A DNA stretch of 35,716 nt, taken from NCBI GenBank assembly GCA_036493475.1, contig DASXPS010000011.1, forward strand, positions 1 through 35,716. Direction: 5' to 3'. The stretch is from Sporichthyaceae bacterium (GTDB lineage Bacteria; Actinomycetota; Actinomycetes; Sporichthyales; Sporichthyaceae). How positions within the stretch are numbered: position 1 is the first letter of the stretch; each line of letters begins with the position of its first letter. Positions 8,151 to 15,171 of the stretch are shown piece after piece. The notes beneath the pieces are model-generated. The model saw nothing but the letters and a program-made list of their open reading frames with translations, did not search any database and had not been told where the DNA came from. The translations under genes and the position numbers were made by a program.

Positions 8151-8231
8151 GTGACCGGAAGGCCGGCAGGCAAGGTTGCACTGATCACCGCTGCCACGCT
8201 GCCGGTCGACGGTGGGGCCGGCATCAAATGA
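8151..8231 (+). pseudogene. Vestigial short-chain dehydrogenase: N- and C-termini fused in frame
   Basis: An AAGGAG ribosome-binding site (8140-8145) precedes a GTG opening 26 codons. The first half reads like the start of a classical SDR (GKVALIT, the NAD-binding strand), and the second half reads like the usual SDR C-terminus (TLPVDGGAGIK and stop). About 230 residues that normally lie between are absent, and the junction stays in frame. Both ends of an SDR carry a similar [IV]TGA-type coding stretch, so recombination between those short repeats could have made the deletion. That is inference. The stop codon still overlaps the next gene's ATG as ATGA, so the leftover mini-frame may now act as a leader that couples translation of the epimerase. 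It cannot bind substrate as a dehydrogenase. Confidence 0.8.
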
Positions 8232-9328
8232 GGGCGTTGGTCATCGGCGGCAGCGGCGCCAGTGGGCTGCCGGTGCTGACCGGCCTGCTCGAGCGCGGCC
8301 ACGAGGTGGTGATGCTGCACCGCGGCGTGCACGAGCCGGCGGAGCTGCCCGAGGTGGAGCATCTGCACGCTGACCCCCACTTCGCCGAGTCCCTGCAGGA
8401 GGCGATCGCGGACCGCGAATTCGACGTGGTGGTCGCGATGTACGGCCGGGTGGCGACCATCGCCGAGGTGTTCGCCGGTCGCTGCGGCCAACTGGTGAGC
8501 ATCGGTGGAGTGCCCGCGTATCGCGGTTGCCTGCAACCGGAAACCGTGCGTCCGTACGGGATGGCGGTGAACGCCCGGGAGGACGGCCCGCTGTCCGACG
8601 ACGCCGAGTACGTGCCCAAGATCTCCGGGCTGATCCGGGCGGCCGAGCGAGCAGTGCTCGAGCGCGCCTCCGCCGGCGCCTACCGCGGCACCGTGGTCCG
8701 GTACCCGGCCATCTACGGGCCGCGCAACCTGGTGCCCTGGGAGTGGTCGGTGATCCGCCGGGTACTCGACGGCCGCACCCGGATGATCCTGCCCGACAAC
8801 GGCCTGTGGATCATTTCCCGCTGCGCGGCCCGCAACGCCGCCGAGGTGGTGCTGCACATCGTCGAGCAGCCCGACATCGCCAACGGGCAGGCCTACAACG
8901 TCGCCGATGACGACCAGTTCACCGTCCGTCAGTGGGCCGAGACCGTGGCCGGGATCCTGGGTGGCGACCTGGAGTTCATCGGGATCCCCGCCGAGATCGC
9001 GGGCTCCGCGCTGATCGAACTGCTGCCGCCGACCGGCCGGCCACACATGATGCTGGACAACGCCAAGGCCAAGCGCGAGCTCGGCTATCGGCAGGTGGTG
9101 CCGGCCGCGGCGGCACTCGTCGAAGCCGTCGAGTGGCTCAAGGCGAACCCGGTCACCGCGGAGGCCTACCCGCTCTATCCGGGCCGGTTCGACTATGACG
9201 CCGAGGACGCTCTGATCGACGCCTATCTTCGAGCGGTCGAACAGATTCGTGAGGCGACACCAGAGACCCGCCATCCCATGGCACACCCCAAGGCGGCCGC
9301 GAGCGGCCGGGACGAGAGCGGTCGATGA
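8228..9328 (+). CDS. NAD(P)-dependent epimerase/dehydratase-like protein (extended SDR)
   Basis: This 366-residue protein has an N-terminal Rossmann motif of the extended SDR type, RALVIGGSGASGLPVLTGLL, followed by HRGVHEP and a nucleotide-sugar-epimerase-like core (VVRYPAIYGPRN near residue 160, then NVADDDQFTVRQWAETVAG). A typical catalytic YxxxK is not clear at the expected place; YVPKISGLIRAAE (about 122-134) is the nearest. The reaction is therefore uncertain and could be an atypical ketoreductase or isomerase. The ATG overlaps the SDR remnant's stop, and the 3' end overlaps the next gene as ATGA. It is probably expressed from the promoter region at 8058-8150 together with the nitronate monooxygenase-like gene. 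Confidence 0.8.
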   Translation: MRALVIGGSGASGLPVLTGLLERGHEVVMLHRGVHEPAELPEVEHLHADPHFAESLQEAIADREFDVVVAMYGRVATIAEVFAGRCGQLVSIGGVPAYRGCLQPETVRPYGMAVNAREDGPLSDDAEYVPKISGLIRAAERAVLERASAGAYRGTVVRYPAIYGPRNLVPWEWSVIRRVLDGRTRMILPDNGLWIISRCAARNAAEVVLHIVEQPDIANGQAYNVADDDQFTVRQWAETVAGILGGDLEFIGIPAEIAGSALIELLPPTGRPHMMLDNAKAKRELGYRQVVPAAAALVEAVEWLKANPVTAEAYPLYPGRFDYDAEDALIDAYLRAVEQIREATPETRHPMAHPKAAASGRDESGR

Positions 9329-10359
9329 CAGCAGCATGGCGACGGCTGCAGGACCTGGTGGGCGTCGAGTACCCGGTGATGCAGGACGGCATGGGCCCGC
9401 AGCCGTGCACCGCGCTGGCCGCGGCGGTGTCCGAGGCCGGCGGAATGGGCACGTTGAGCAGCCCGAGCATCGTGAACACCTCCGAGACGTTCCTACGGGA
9501 GAACCTGCGCGCGGCCGCGGAGAAGGTGGCGGCGAGCACGGACAAGCCGTTCGGGGTGAACGTGCCGGTGGGCCGGATCGCCTCCGGCGAGCTGTTGCCG
9601 GTCAGTCGCCTCTGCATCGACGAGGCCATCCGGATCAAGCGCGACGGCGGCAAGGCCGGCGATCAACTGACCTGGCTGGTCACCTCGGCCGGGTTCGCCG
9701 GCGAACTCGGGGCGGGCATCCGGGACTCCGGGCTGGTGCACATGCATAAGGTCGGCTCGCTGACCCACGCCCGCAAGGCCGCGGACAGCGGCGTGGACGT
9801 GGTGATCGCTGCCGGGTACGAGATGGGCGGGCATACCCACGTACAGGGCGTGCACACGATGGTGCTCGCGCCGCAGGTGATCGCGGCGCTGGACATCCCG
9901 GTGATCGTGGCGGGCGGGATCTGCGACGGCCGGGGTCTGGCGGCGGCGCTGGCCATGGGCGGTGCCGCGGTGGCCATGGGCACCCGCTTCATCGCGACTC
10001 GCGACCACGAGTGGCACGAGAACTACAAGCAGCGCATCGTGGACGCGCCGGAGTGGGACGACGTGGTCTTCCCCGGCGTCTACGCCCCGATCCGCGGGCT
10101 GCGCAACGCGGGCCAGCGGCACATGGAAAAGCTGCGCCCGACGATGACACCGGAGGAGTTCATCGTCTGGGAGGAGGAGCAGATCCGCGTCTCCCAGCGC
10201 GAGGGCGACGTGCAGAACGGCATCCTGGTCGCCGGTCAGGTGGCCGCCGCCATCCACGACCTACCCTCGGTGGCCGAGGTGATCGACCGCGTCGTCACCG
10301 AGGCCGACGAACTGCTCGCCGCGGCGGCCGACGGGCGGATCAGCCGTAGCGCGCCCTGA
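9325..10359 (+). CDS. Nitronate monooxygenase / 2-nitropropane dioxygenase-like flavin protein
   Basis: This 344-residue FMN-dependent TIM-barrel protein begins with the family pattern LVGVEYPVMQDGMGPQPCTA. It contains AGYEMGGHTHVQGVHT (active-site His in the AGGHxG-like segment), PVIVAGGICDGRGLAAALAM and GGAAVAMGTRFIATRDHEW (phosphate-binding strands near the C-terminal side). Length is typical. Proteins of this type in catabolic clusters can oxidise nitronates or act as enoyl or diene reductases; which applies here is unknown. The start ATG overlaps the epimerase stop. The last 20 bases overlap the convergent acyl-CoA ligase gene, and no terminator hairpin lies between them. Confidence 0.85.
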   Translation: MTAAWRRLQDLVGVEYPVMQDGMGPQPCTALAAAVSEAGGMGTLSSPSIVNTSETFLRENLRAAAEKVAASTDKPFGVNVPVGRIASGELLPVSRLCIDEAIRIKRDGGKAGDQLTWLVTSAGFAGELGAGIRDSGLVHMHKVGSLTHARKAADSGVDVVIAAGYEMGGHTHVQGVHTMVLAPQVIAALDIPVIVAGGICDGRGLAAALAMGGAAVAMGTRFIATRDHEWHENYKQRIVDAPEWDDVVFPGVYAPIRGLRNAGQRHMEKLRPTMTPEEFIVWEEEQIRVSQREGDVQNGILVAGQVAAAIHDLPSVAEVIDRVVTEADELLAAAADGRISRSAP

Positions 10360-11866
10360 GCTCGGCCTTCGGGATCTTGCCGGTGACGTTGCGCGCGAAC
10401 GGGGCGATGACCAGGAACTCCGCCGGCACCTTGTAACCGGCGAGCCGCTCCCGGCAGTGCCGGGCAACCGCTTCCGGGTCGAGCGCGGCACCCGCGCGCG
10501 GCACCAGCAGGGCCCGCCCCACCTCGCCCCATCGCTGGTCGGGGATCGGGACGACGGCTGCGTCGGCGATGTCGGGATGCTCGTGCAGGATCCGCTCGAT
10601 CTCGGCGGGGAACACGCACTCCCCACCGGATTTGTACATGTCCTTGTACCGGTCGACGATGGTGAGGAAGCCCTCCTCGTCCTGCACCACGGCGTCCCCG
10701 GTGCGGAACCATTCCCCGGCAAACGCGGAGTCCTCGTCGGTGTCGCGGCGCCAGTAGCCCGGGGTGATCGCCGGGCCATGCGCCCAGACCTCGCCGGTCT
10801 CCCCGCGTGCGACGTCCTGTCCGTCCTCGCCGACGACGCGGACGTGCGTGTACTGGACGGGCGCGCCGCAGGATCCGAACTTGCGCATGGCATCGGCGGG
10901 CCTTACCACCGAGACGATCGGGCCCATCTCGGTCGAGCCGTAGCCGGGGGAGAGGCCGATGCCACGGTCGTGGAATGCCTTGGTCACCTCGTAGTTGAGG
11001 AAACCGCCGCCGACCTGACCGTGTTTCAGATGGACGAAGCGGGCGCCCTCGAACGCGGGCACCGTCGCCATCACCTGGTACATCACCGGGGCGCCGGAGA
11101 ACTGGGAGATGCCCCTGTTCTGGTCAGCCAGGAGGTCCACCACCTGAGCGGGATCGAAGCCGGGCGCGATCAGCAGCGAGCCGCCCAGCGAGAGCAGCGG
11201 GTGGGTGATGCTGTTCAGCCCGGCGGCGTGGAAGAACGGCAGCACCGCGAGGTACCGGCAGTCCGGCGTCAGCCCGTAGGGCTCGATCGAGTTCAGGGCG
11301 TTGTAGTGCATGGTCCGGTGCGTGCAGAGCGCGCCCTTGGGCCGCCCGGTCGTGCCGGAGGTGTAGAGGATCGAGACGACGTCGTCGTACCGGGCGAGTG
11401 GCTCGGCTCGTCGCGGCGTGGCCTGCTCGGCCGCCTTCCGGAGATCGTGCGCGGCGTCGGCGACGCCCCATGACGAGACGCGGGGAACCCCGGCGCCCGC
11501 CGCAACCTTGTGGGCAGTCTCGGCCCACGTCGCGTCGTGCAACAGCACCTTCGGCTCGGAGTCGATGCAGAAGAACTCGAGCTCCGGCTGCGCGAGCCGG
11601 AAGTTGAGCGGGACGAAGATCGCGCCGAGACGCATGCACGCGAATTGGAGCGCGAGCATCTCGATCGTGTTCAGCGCGAGCACCGCGACCCGGTCCCCGT
11701 GCCCGACCCCGAAGTCGTCGCCCAACACCCCGGCGTACGCCGCGACCGTGCCCTCGAAGCCTCGCCAGCTCAGCGATTCGCCGGTGGCGAGGTCCTCGAC
11801 CGCCGCCGCGTCCGGACGGCGCAGCGCGTGATGCGCGACGACATCGGTGACGAAGTGCTCGGACAC
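10340..11866 (-). CDS. Acyl-CoA synthetase (AMP-forming ligase)
   Basis: This enzyme of about 508 residues activates carboxylic acids to CoA thioesters with ATP. Adenylate-forming motifs appear in order: the P-loop ILYTSGTTGRPKG (about 165-177), GYGSTEMGP, EWFRTGDAV, DRYKDMYKSGGECVFPAEIE and, near the C-terminus, the lysine in GKIPKAELR that is used in adenylation. The acid specificity (fatty, aromatic or sterol side-chain) is not readable. The start is set at GTG 11866, since a minus-strand TAGATT box (11875-11880) lies eight bases ahead. A TTG six codons upstream (11884) is the alternative. The TAACAATGTT dyad at 11879-11888 overlaps that box and may be an operator. It lies 52 bases downstream of the TetR gene, and the two may be cotranscribed. 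Confidence 0.92.
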   Translation of the reverse strand: MSEHFVTDVVAHHALRRPDAAAVEDLATGESLSWRGFEGTVAAYAGVLGDDFGVGHGDRVAVLALNTIEMLALQFACMRLGAIFVPLNFRLAQPELEFFCIDSEPKVLLHDATWAETAHKVAAGAGVPRVSSWGVADAAHDLRKAAEQATPRRAEPLARYDDVVSILYTSGTTGRPKGALCTHRTMHYNALNSIEPYGLTPDCRYLAVLPFFHAAGLNSITHPLLSLGGSLLIAPGFDPAQVVDLLADQNRGISQFSGAPVMYQVMATVPAFEGARFVHLKHGQVGGGFLNYEVTKAFHDRGIGLSPGYGSTEMGPIVSVVRPADAMRKFGSCGAPVQYTHVRVVGEDGQDVARGETGEVWAHGPAITPGYWRRDTDEDSAFAGEWFRTGDAVVQDEEGFLTIVDRYKDMYKSGGECVFPAEIERILHEHPDIADAAVVPIPDQRWGEVGRALLVPRAGAALDPEAVARHCRERLAGYKVPAEFLVIAPFARNVTGKIPKAELRARYG

Positions 11867-11874
11867 GGTGCCTG

Positions 11875-11888
11875 AATCTAACAATGTT
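11875..11888 (-). promoter_or_regulatory. -10-like box with overlapping AACA-A-TGTT dyad before the acyl-CoA ligase
   Basis: On the minus strand TAGATT (11880-11875) lies eight bases before GTG 11866. The perfect 4-base dyad AACA-A-TGTT (11880-11888) abuts it. This layout fits repression of a nearly leaderless promoter. The arms resemble those at 8096-8110. Functional assignment is inference. Confidence 0.35.
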
Positions 11889-11918
11889 CGGTTGAACCGG
11901 GAAGTGGTCGTCCGGGCA

Positions 11919-12500
11919 TTAAGCGGGGGAGAGCACCCCGGTCGCCACGTAGCGCGTCAGCATCCGGCGGACCTGTTCGCGGTCCCCGCCCCGGGGCCGG
12001 GCGCACAGCGCGACGTGGACGAAGGTCAGCCAAAACACCGCCTCGGCGCGGTCGTGGTCGGCGGGGAGATCCCCCCGCTCGGCGATCCGGTCCAGGATCG
12101 GGTCCCAGTACTCGCGCTGTACCTCGGCCACCCGCGCCGACTCCTCGATCACCTCGGCCGCGGTACCGAAGTCGGCCGGGTTGAGCAGGATCTCGATGTA
12201 GTCGGACTTGCGGGCCGAGGCCAGCAGGGCGAGTTCCGCGGCCACCACCAGTTCCGCGGACGGAAGGTCGAGGTCCAGTCCGCGTCGGGCGCGCGCGTTG
12301 ACCCGGCGGGCCTCGTCGAAGATCACCTCGGCGATGAGCACGCTCTTGTTGGTGAAGTAGTTGTAGACCGTCTTGCGGGAGACCCCCGCGGCCGTGGCGA
12401 CGTCGTCCATGGTGGTGCGGCGCAGTCCATAGCGCGCGAAGCAGGCCACGGCGGCCTTGAAGATGCGGCCGCGTTCGGTGGCCAGTTCGACGGTGGTCAT
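11919..12500 (-). CDS. TetR family transcriptional regulator
   Basis: This 193-residue regulator has an N-terminal TetR helix-turn-helix: KAAVACFARYGLRRTTMDDV, then AAGVSRKTVYNYFTNKSVLI at about residues 38-57. The C-terminal ligand-binding region is helical and not diagnostic. The ATG at 12500 follows a minus-strand TAGGCT box (12514-12509) by eight bases, suggesting a short leader. It is divergent from the PEP mobile-domain gene across 75 bases holding nested inverted repeats (12539-12564), so control of that gene and of itself is likely. It may also act on the acyl-CoA ligase downstream. The effector is presumably a small acid or acyl-CoA, which is inference. Confidence 0.9.
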   Translation of the reverse strand: MTTVELATERGRIFKAAVACFARYGLRRTTMDDVATAAGVSRKTVYNYFTNKSVLIAEVIFDEARRVNARARRGLDLDLPSAELVVAAELALLASARKSDYIEILLNPADFGTAAEVIEESARVAEVQREYWDPILDRIAERGDLPADHDRAEAVFWLTFVHVALCARPRGGDREQVRRMLTRYVATGVLSPA

Positions 12501-12538
12501 CGCGGCGCAGCCTATCGGAACCAGACGCGTCGAGGGGC

Positions 12539-12564
12539 TTACACAATCTACAATATTTGTATAA
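12539..12564. promoter_or_regulatory. Nested inverted repeats overlapping a -10 box (TetR operator candidate)
   Basis: An outer pair, TTACACAA (12539-12546) and TTGTATAA (12557-12564), matches at 7 of 8 positions. An inner pair, TACAA (12549-12553) and TTGTA (12557-12561), is perfect with three bases between. A TATAAC -10-like box (12560-12565) for the PEP-protein gene overlaps the right arms. This sits in the 75-base gap between the divergent TetR and PEP genes, the classic place for a TetR operator. Confidence 0.55.
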
Positions 12565-12575
12565 CGTGCAGCATC

Positions 12576-14153
12576 ATGGTCGGCGACCCGATCGACACCC
12601 ATGGCGGACCCACGACGTTCTGGACGCGGGTCAATGCCGCCGAGGCGCTGCCCGGCGTCATCACCCCACTGACCTGGACGTTCTACGCGCCGACCTCCGA
12701 GCGCAGCGTGCGTACCGCGTTCGCCGAACTCGGTGTGCTGCGCCGCTCGGAGATCACCTGGCCCGCAGACCCGGACCAGCGATTCATCGGCGTCTTCTAC
12801 GGTCGAGCGGCCATCAACCTCGACCAGTTCCGGGCGATGGCCGACCGCAGCCCCGGTCAATCCGGGGATGCGCTGGAACGCGAGTTCTTCGGCACCGTCC
12901 GACCCGGCGTCAGTTCCGCGCCCATGCGCAGCCGCTACCCGTTCGTCGCGACGAAGACCCCGCGGGCCGCGTTCAGCGTGAAGCGTCGCCTGCTCGCGCT
13001 GGAGGCCGAGGCCGACACCTGGTGGCGGCGGGTCGTGACGGACCCCCAGCTGAGCGACCCGGACCGAGCCCGTGCCGTGCTGCGCGAGGCCGCCGACCTG
13101 TACACCCGGGTGATGGTGCCGCACACCATCGGCACGATGCTGACCCCCGCCTTCTTCACCCAACTCGCGGCGTTGGCGACCAAGGCCGGCCAACCCGGCC
13201 TCGAGCTGCGCCTGGTCACCGGGCAGTCGGTGCACGAGACGGCGTGGCTGAACCAGCTGTGGGAGATCGCGCACGGCGGCGGCGACCTCGCTGCGTTCGT
13301 CGCGCAGCACGGCTACCACGGACCCGACGAGGGCGAGCTGTCCGCGCATCCCTGGCGGGAGGACGACCGGCCGCTGCGCGCGATGACAGAACGGTTCCGG
13401 GGCATGCCTGCCGACGCCGCGCCCGCCGCGGTGCAGCGCCGGCGCGCTGTCGAAGCGGGCGAGGCCGAGCGCATCCTGATGGCCGCACTGCCCGCCGCCC
13501 GCCGCCCCGGGGCGCGGCTGCTGCTGGGCATCGTTCGGCACTTCGTGCCGCTGCGGGAAACCGGCCGCTCCACCTTCCTGCACGCCATCGACGGTGCCCG
13601 GCTCGCCGCGCGCAACCTCGGCGCGAGCCTGCAGCACCACGGGGTGCTCAAGGACCCCGCCGACGTGTTCTTCCTGACCATGGACGAGCTGACCGAGGCA
13701 CTGCCGCCAGACGCGGCGGAGTTGGTGGCGGAACGACGAGCCCGGTACGAGGAGTACCGGACGTGCCGGCTGCCCGACGCCTGGACCGGACGCCCCCAGC
13801 CGCTGCCGAGCACTGATGAGCCGTCAGATGCTGCGGCCGCGCTCTCCGGGTTTGCGGTGAGCCCCGGCATTGTCGAGGGCCCGGTGCGCGTGATCTGCGC
13901 AGCGGACGAGCTGGATGCCCTGGAGCCCGGGGAGATCTTGGTCTGCCCACTGACCGACCCCAGTTGGTCGGTGGCTTTCGTGGTCGCCGCCGGCCTGGCG
14001 ATCGACGTGGGCGGTCCGCTGTCCCACGGCGCGATCGTCGCTCGCGAAATGGGCCTTCCCTGTGTCATCAACACCCGGGTCGGCAGCCGGGTCCTGCGCA
14101 CCGGCGACCGGGTGCGCCTGGACGGCGCCGCCGGCACCGTCACCCGGATCTGA
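12576..14153 (+). CDS. PEP-utilising enzyme mobile (phosphohistidine) domain protein lacking an ATP-binding domain, copy 1
   Basis: This 525-residue protein has a C-terminal PEP-utiliser swivelling domain: EILVCPLTDPSWSVAFVVA, then GGPLSHGAIVAREMGLPC with the phosphorylatable His near residue 484. The N-terminal about 430 residues (FWTRVNAAEALPGVITPL onward) resemble the substrate-binding central part of rifampicin phosphotransferase-type proteins. The N-terminal ATP-grasp domain found in PEP synthase and rifampicin phosphotransferase is absent, and no such gene lies in the window. By analogy with phenylphosphate synthase, whose His and ATP domains are on separate subunits, it could phosphorylate a hydroxylated substrate. 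That is inference. ATG 12576 is the first good start after the operator and TATAAC box. The next gene begins nine bases after the stop. Confidence 0.8.
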   Translation: MVGDPIDTHGGPTTFWTRVNAAEALPGVITPLTWTFYAPTSERSVRTAFAELGVLRRSEITWPADPDQRFIGVFYGRAAINLDQFRAMADRSPGQSGDALEREFFGTVRPGVSSAPMRSRYPFVATKTPRAAFSVKRRLLALEAEADTWWRRVVTDPQLSDPDRARAVLREAADLYTRVMVPHTIGTMLTPAFFTQLAALATKAGQPGLELRLVTGQSVHETAWLNQLWEIAHGGGDLAAFVAQHGYHGPDEGELSAHPWREDDRPLRAMTERFRGMPADAAPAAVQRRRAVEAGEAERILMAALPAARRPGARLLLGIVRHFVPLRETGRSTFLHAIDGARLAARNLGASLQHHGVLKDPADVFFLTMDELTEALPPDAAELVAERRARYEEYRTCRLPDAWTGRPQPLPSTDEPSDAAAALSGFAVSPGIVEGPVRVICAADELDALEPGEILVCPLTDPSWSVAFVVAAGLAIDVGGPLSHGAIVAREMGLPCVINTRVGSRVLRTGDRVRLDGAAGTVTRI

Positions 14154-14162
14154 GGAGCAGCG

Positions 14163-15170
14163 ATGGACAACCCGTACGACGTCGACCCGGTCGAGGACTA
14201 CACCCACGTCATCCCCGGCGACGTCGAGCTGTGGAGCGAGAACTATTTCTTCCAGTGCTACGACCCGCGGCACGAGGTCGGCATCTGGACCCACCTGGGT
14301 CGCACCCCGCATGACCCGACGATGTGGCGCGCGCTGCTCACCGTGTTCCTCCGCGACCGCAGCCTGCTGGTCAGCAAGACCTACGGCCGCGGTCCGCAGT
14401 TGCCGGGTGTGTCCGGGCCGAGCAACGGGACGTTGAGTTTCCGCTGCGAAGACCCGCTGCTCACTTGGACGATCAGCGCGGACGCAATGGCCCGTCCGAC
14501 GAACCTCGCTTCGCTGGCCGCCGGCCTGGTTCCCGACGGCGAGGTCGTGCCGGTCTCCTTCGAGTACCGCTTTGACGCGATGACGCCCATGTGGGACCTC
14601 GGCGCCACCGACATGTCCGGGCAGTCCTGGGCGCTCACCCACTACGAACAGGCCGGGCGCATCGCCGGACGGCTGCGCTGCGGGGAGGAGACATGGGAGA
14701 TCACCGGCACCGGCATGCGTGACCACAGCCACGGCCCGCGCAACTTCGCTCACTTCCGTCGCGGGTCGTGGGTGCACGCCGAATTCGGCAGCGGCCGGGC
14801 CTTCGCCGCCCTGCGGATGTGGACCAACGACGACAACGTCGCCCTCAATCGCGCCTTCATCTCCGAGGACGGCAAGCTGCGCGAGGTCACGCCGATCGAC
14901 ATGCCGACACTGGAGACAGCGCTGTCGGACCCGCGCTCGATGACCGTCCGCATCGACGACGGCGGCCGCGAGACCACGATCGAGGTCGAGGTCATCAACG
15001 CCAAGACCATGACGCTGGTCGAACCCAACGAGATCGTGTTCGGCGTCGACCGCAGCGACCCGCGGATCAAGGTCATCAACGAGGCGATCGTGCGCTGCCG
15101 CTGGGACGGCGAGGAGGGCTACGGCCTGTGCGAGCGCAGCCGCCGGATCGAGGATCTGAGCGGGAACTGA
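14163..15170 (+). CDS. DUF7064/DUF7065-like protein (AttH/CrtC-like fold), function unknown
   Basis: This 335-residue soluble protein has no signal peptide and follows a GAGGAG ribosome-binding site at 14154-14158. It resembles the two-barrel AttH/CrtC-like proteins (hydroxyneurosporene synthase relatives, annotated as DUF7064/7065). Diagnostic is GTGMRDHSHGPRNFAHFRRG (about residues 181-200), matching the family GMRDHS-GPR signature, preceded by the aromatic-rich SENYFFQCYDPRHEVGIWTH. CrtC relatives hydrate isoprenoid double bonds, so a lipid or terpenoid ligand is plausible, but no catalytic proof can be read. It sits between the PEP mobile-domain protein and a substrate-binding lipoprotein with spacings of only a few bases. 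The three probably form one operon. Confidence 0.7.
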   Translation: MDNPYDVDPVEDYTHVIPGDVELWSENYFFQCYDPRHEVGIWTHLGRTPHDPTMWRALLTVFLRDRSLLVSKTYGRGPQLPGVSGPSNGTLSFRCEDPLLTWTISADAMARPTNLASLAAGLVPDGEVVPVSFEYRFDAMTPMWDLGATDMSGQSWALTHYEQAGRIAGRLRCGEETWEITGTGMRDHSHGPRNFAHFRRGSWVHAEFGSGRAFAALRMWTNDDNVALNRAFISEDGKLREVTPIDMPTLETALSDPRSMTVRIDDGGRETTIEVEVINAKTMTLVEPNEIVFGVDRSDPRIKVINEAIVRCRWDGEEGYGLCERSRRIEDLSGN

Positions 15171-15171
15171 C

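Noticed and set aside
11847-12575. Upstream extension of the PEP protein
   Set aside because: The frame is open but crosses the TetR gene and its operator; similarity to the paralogue begins after ATG 12576.
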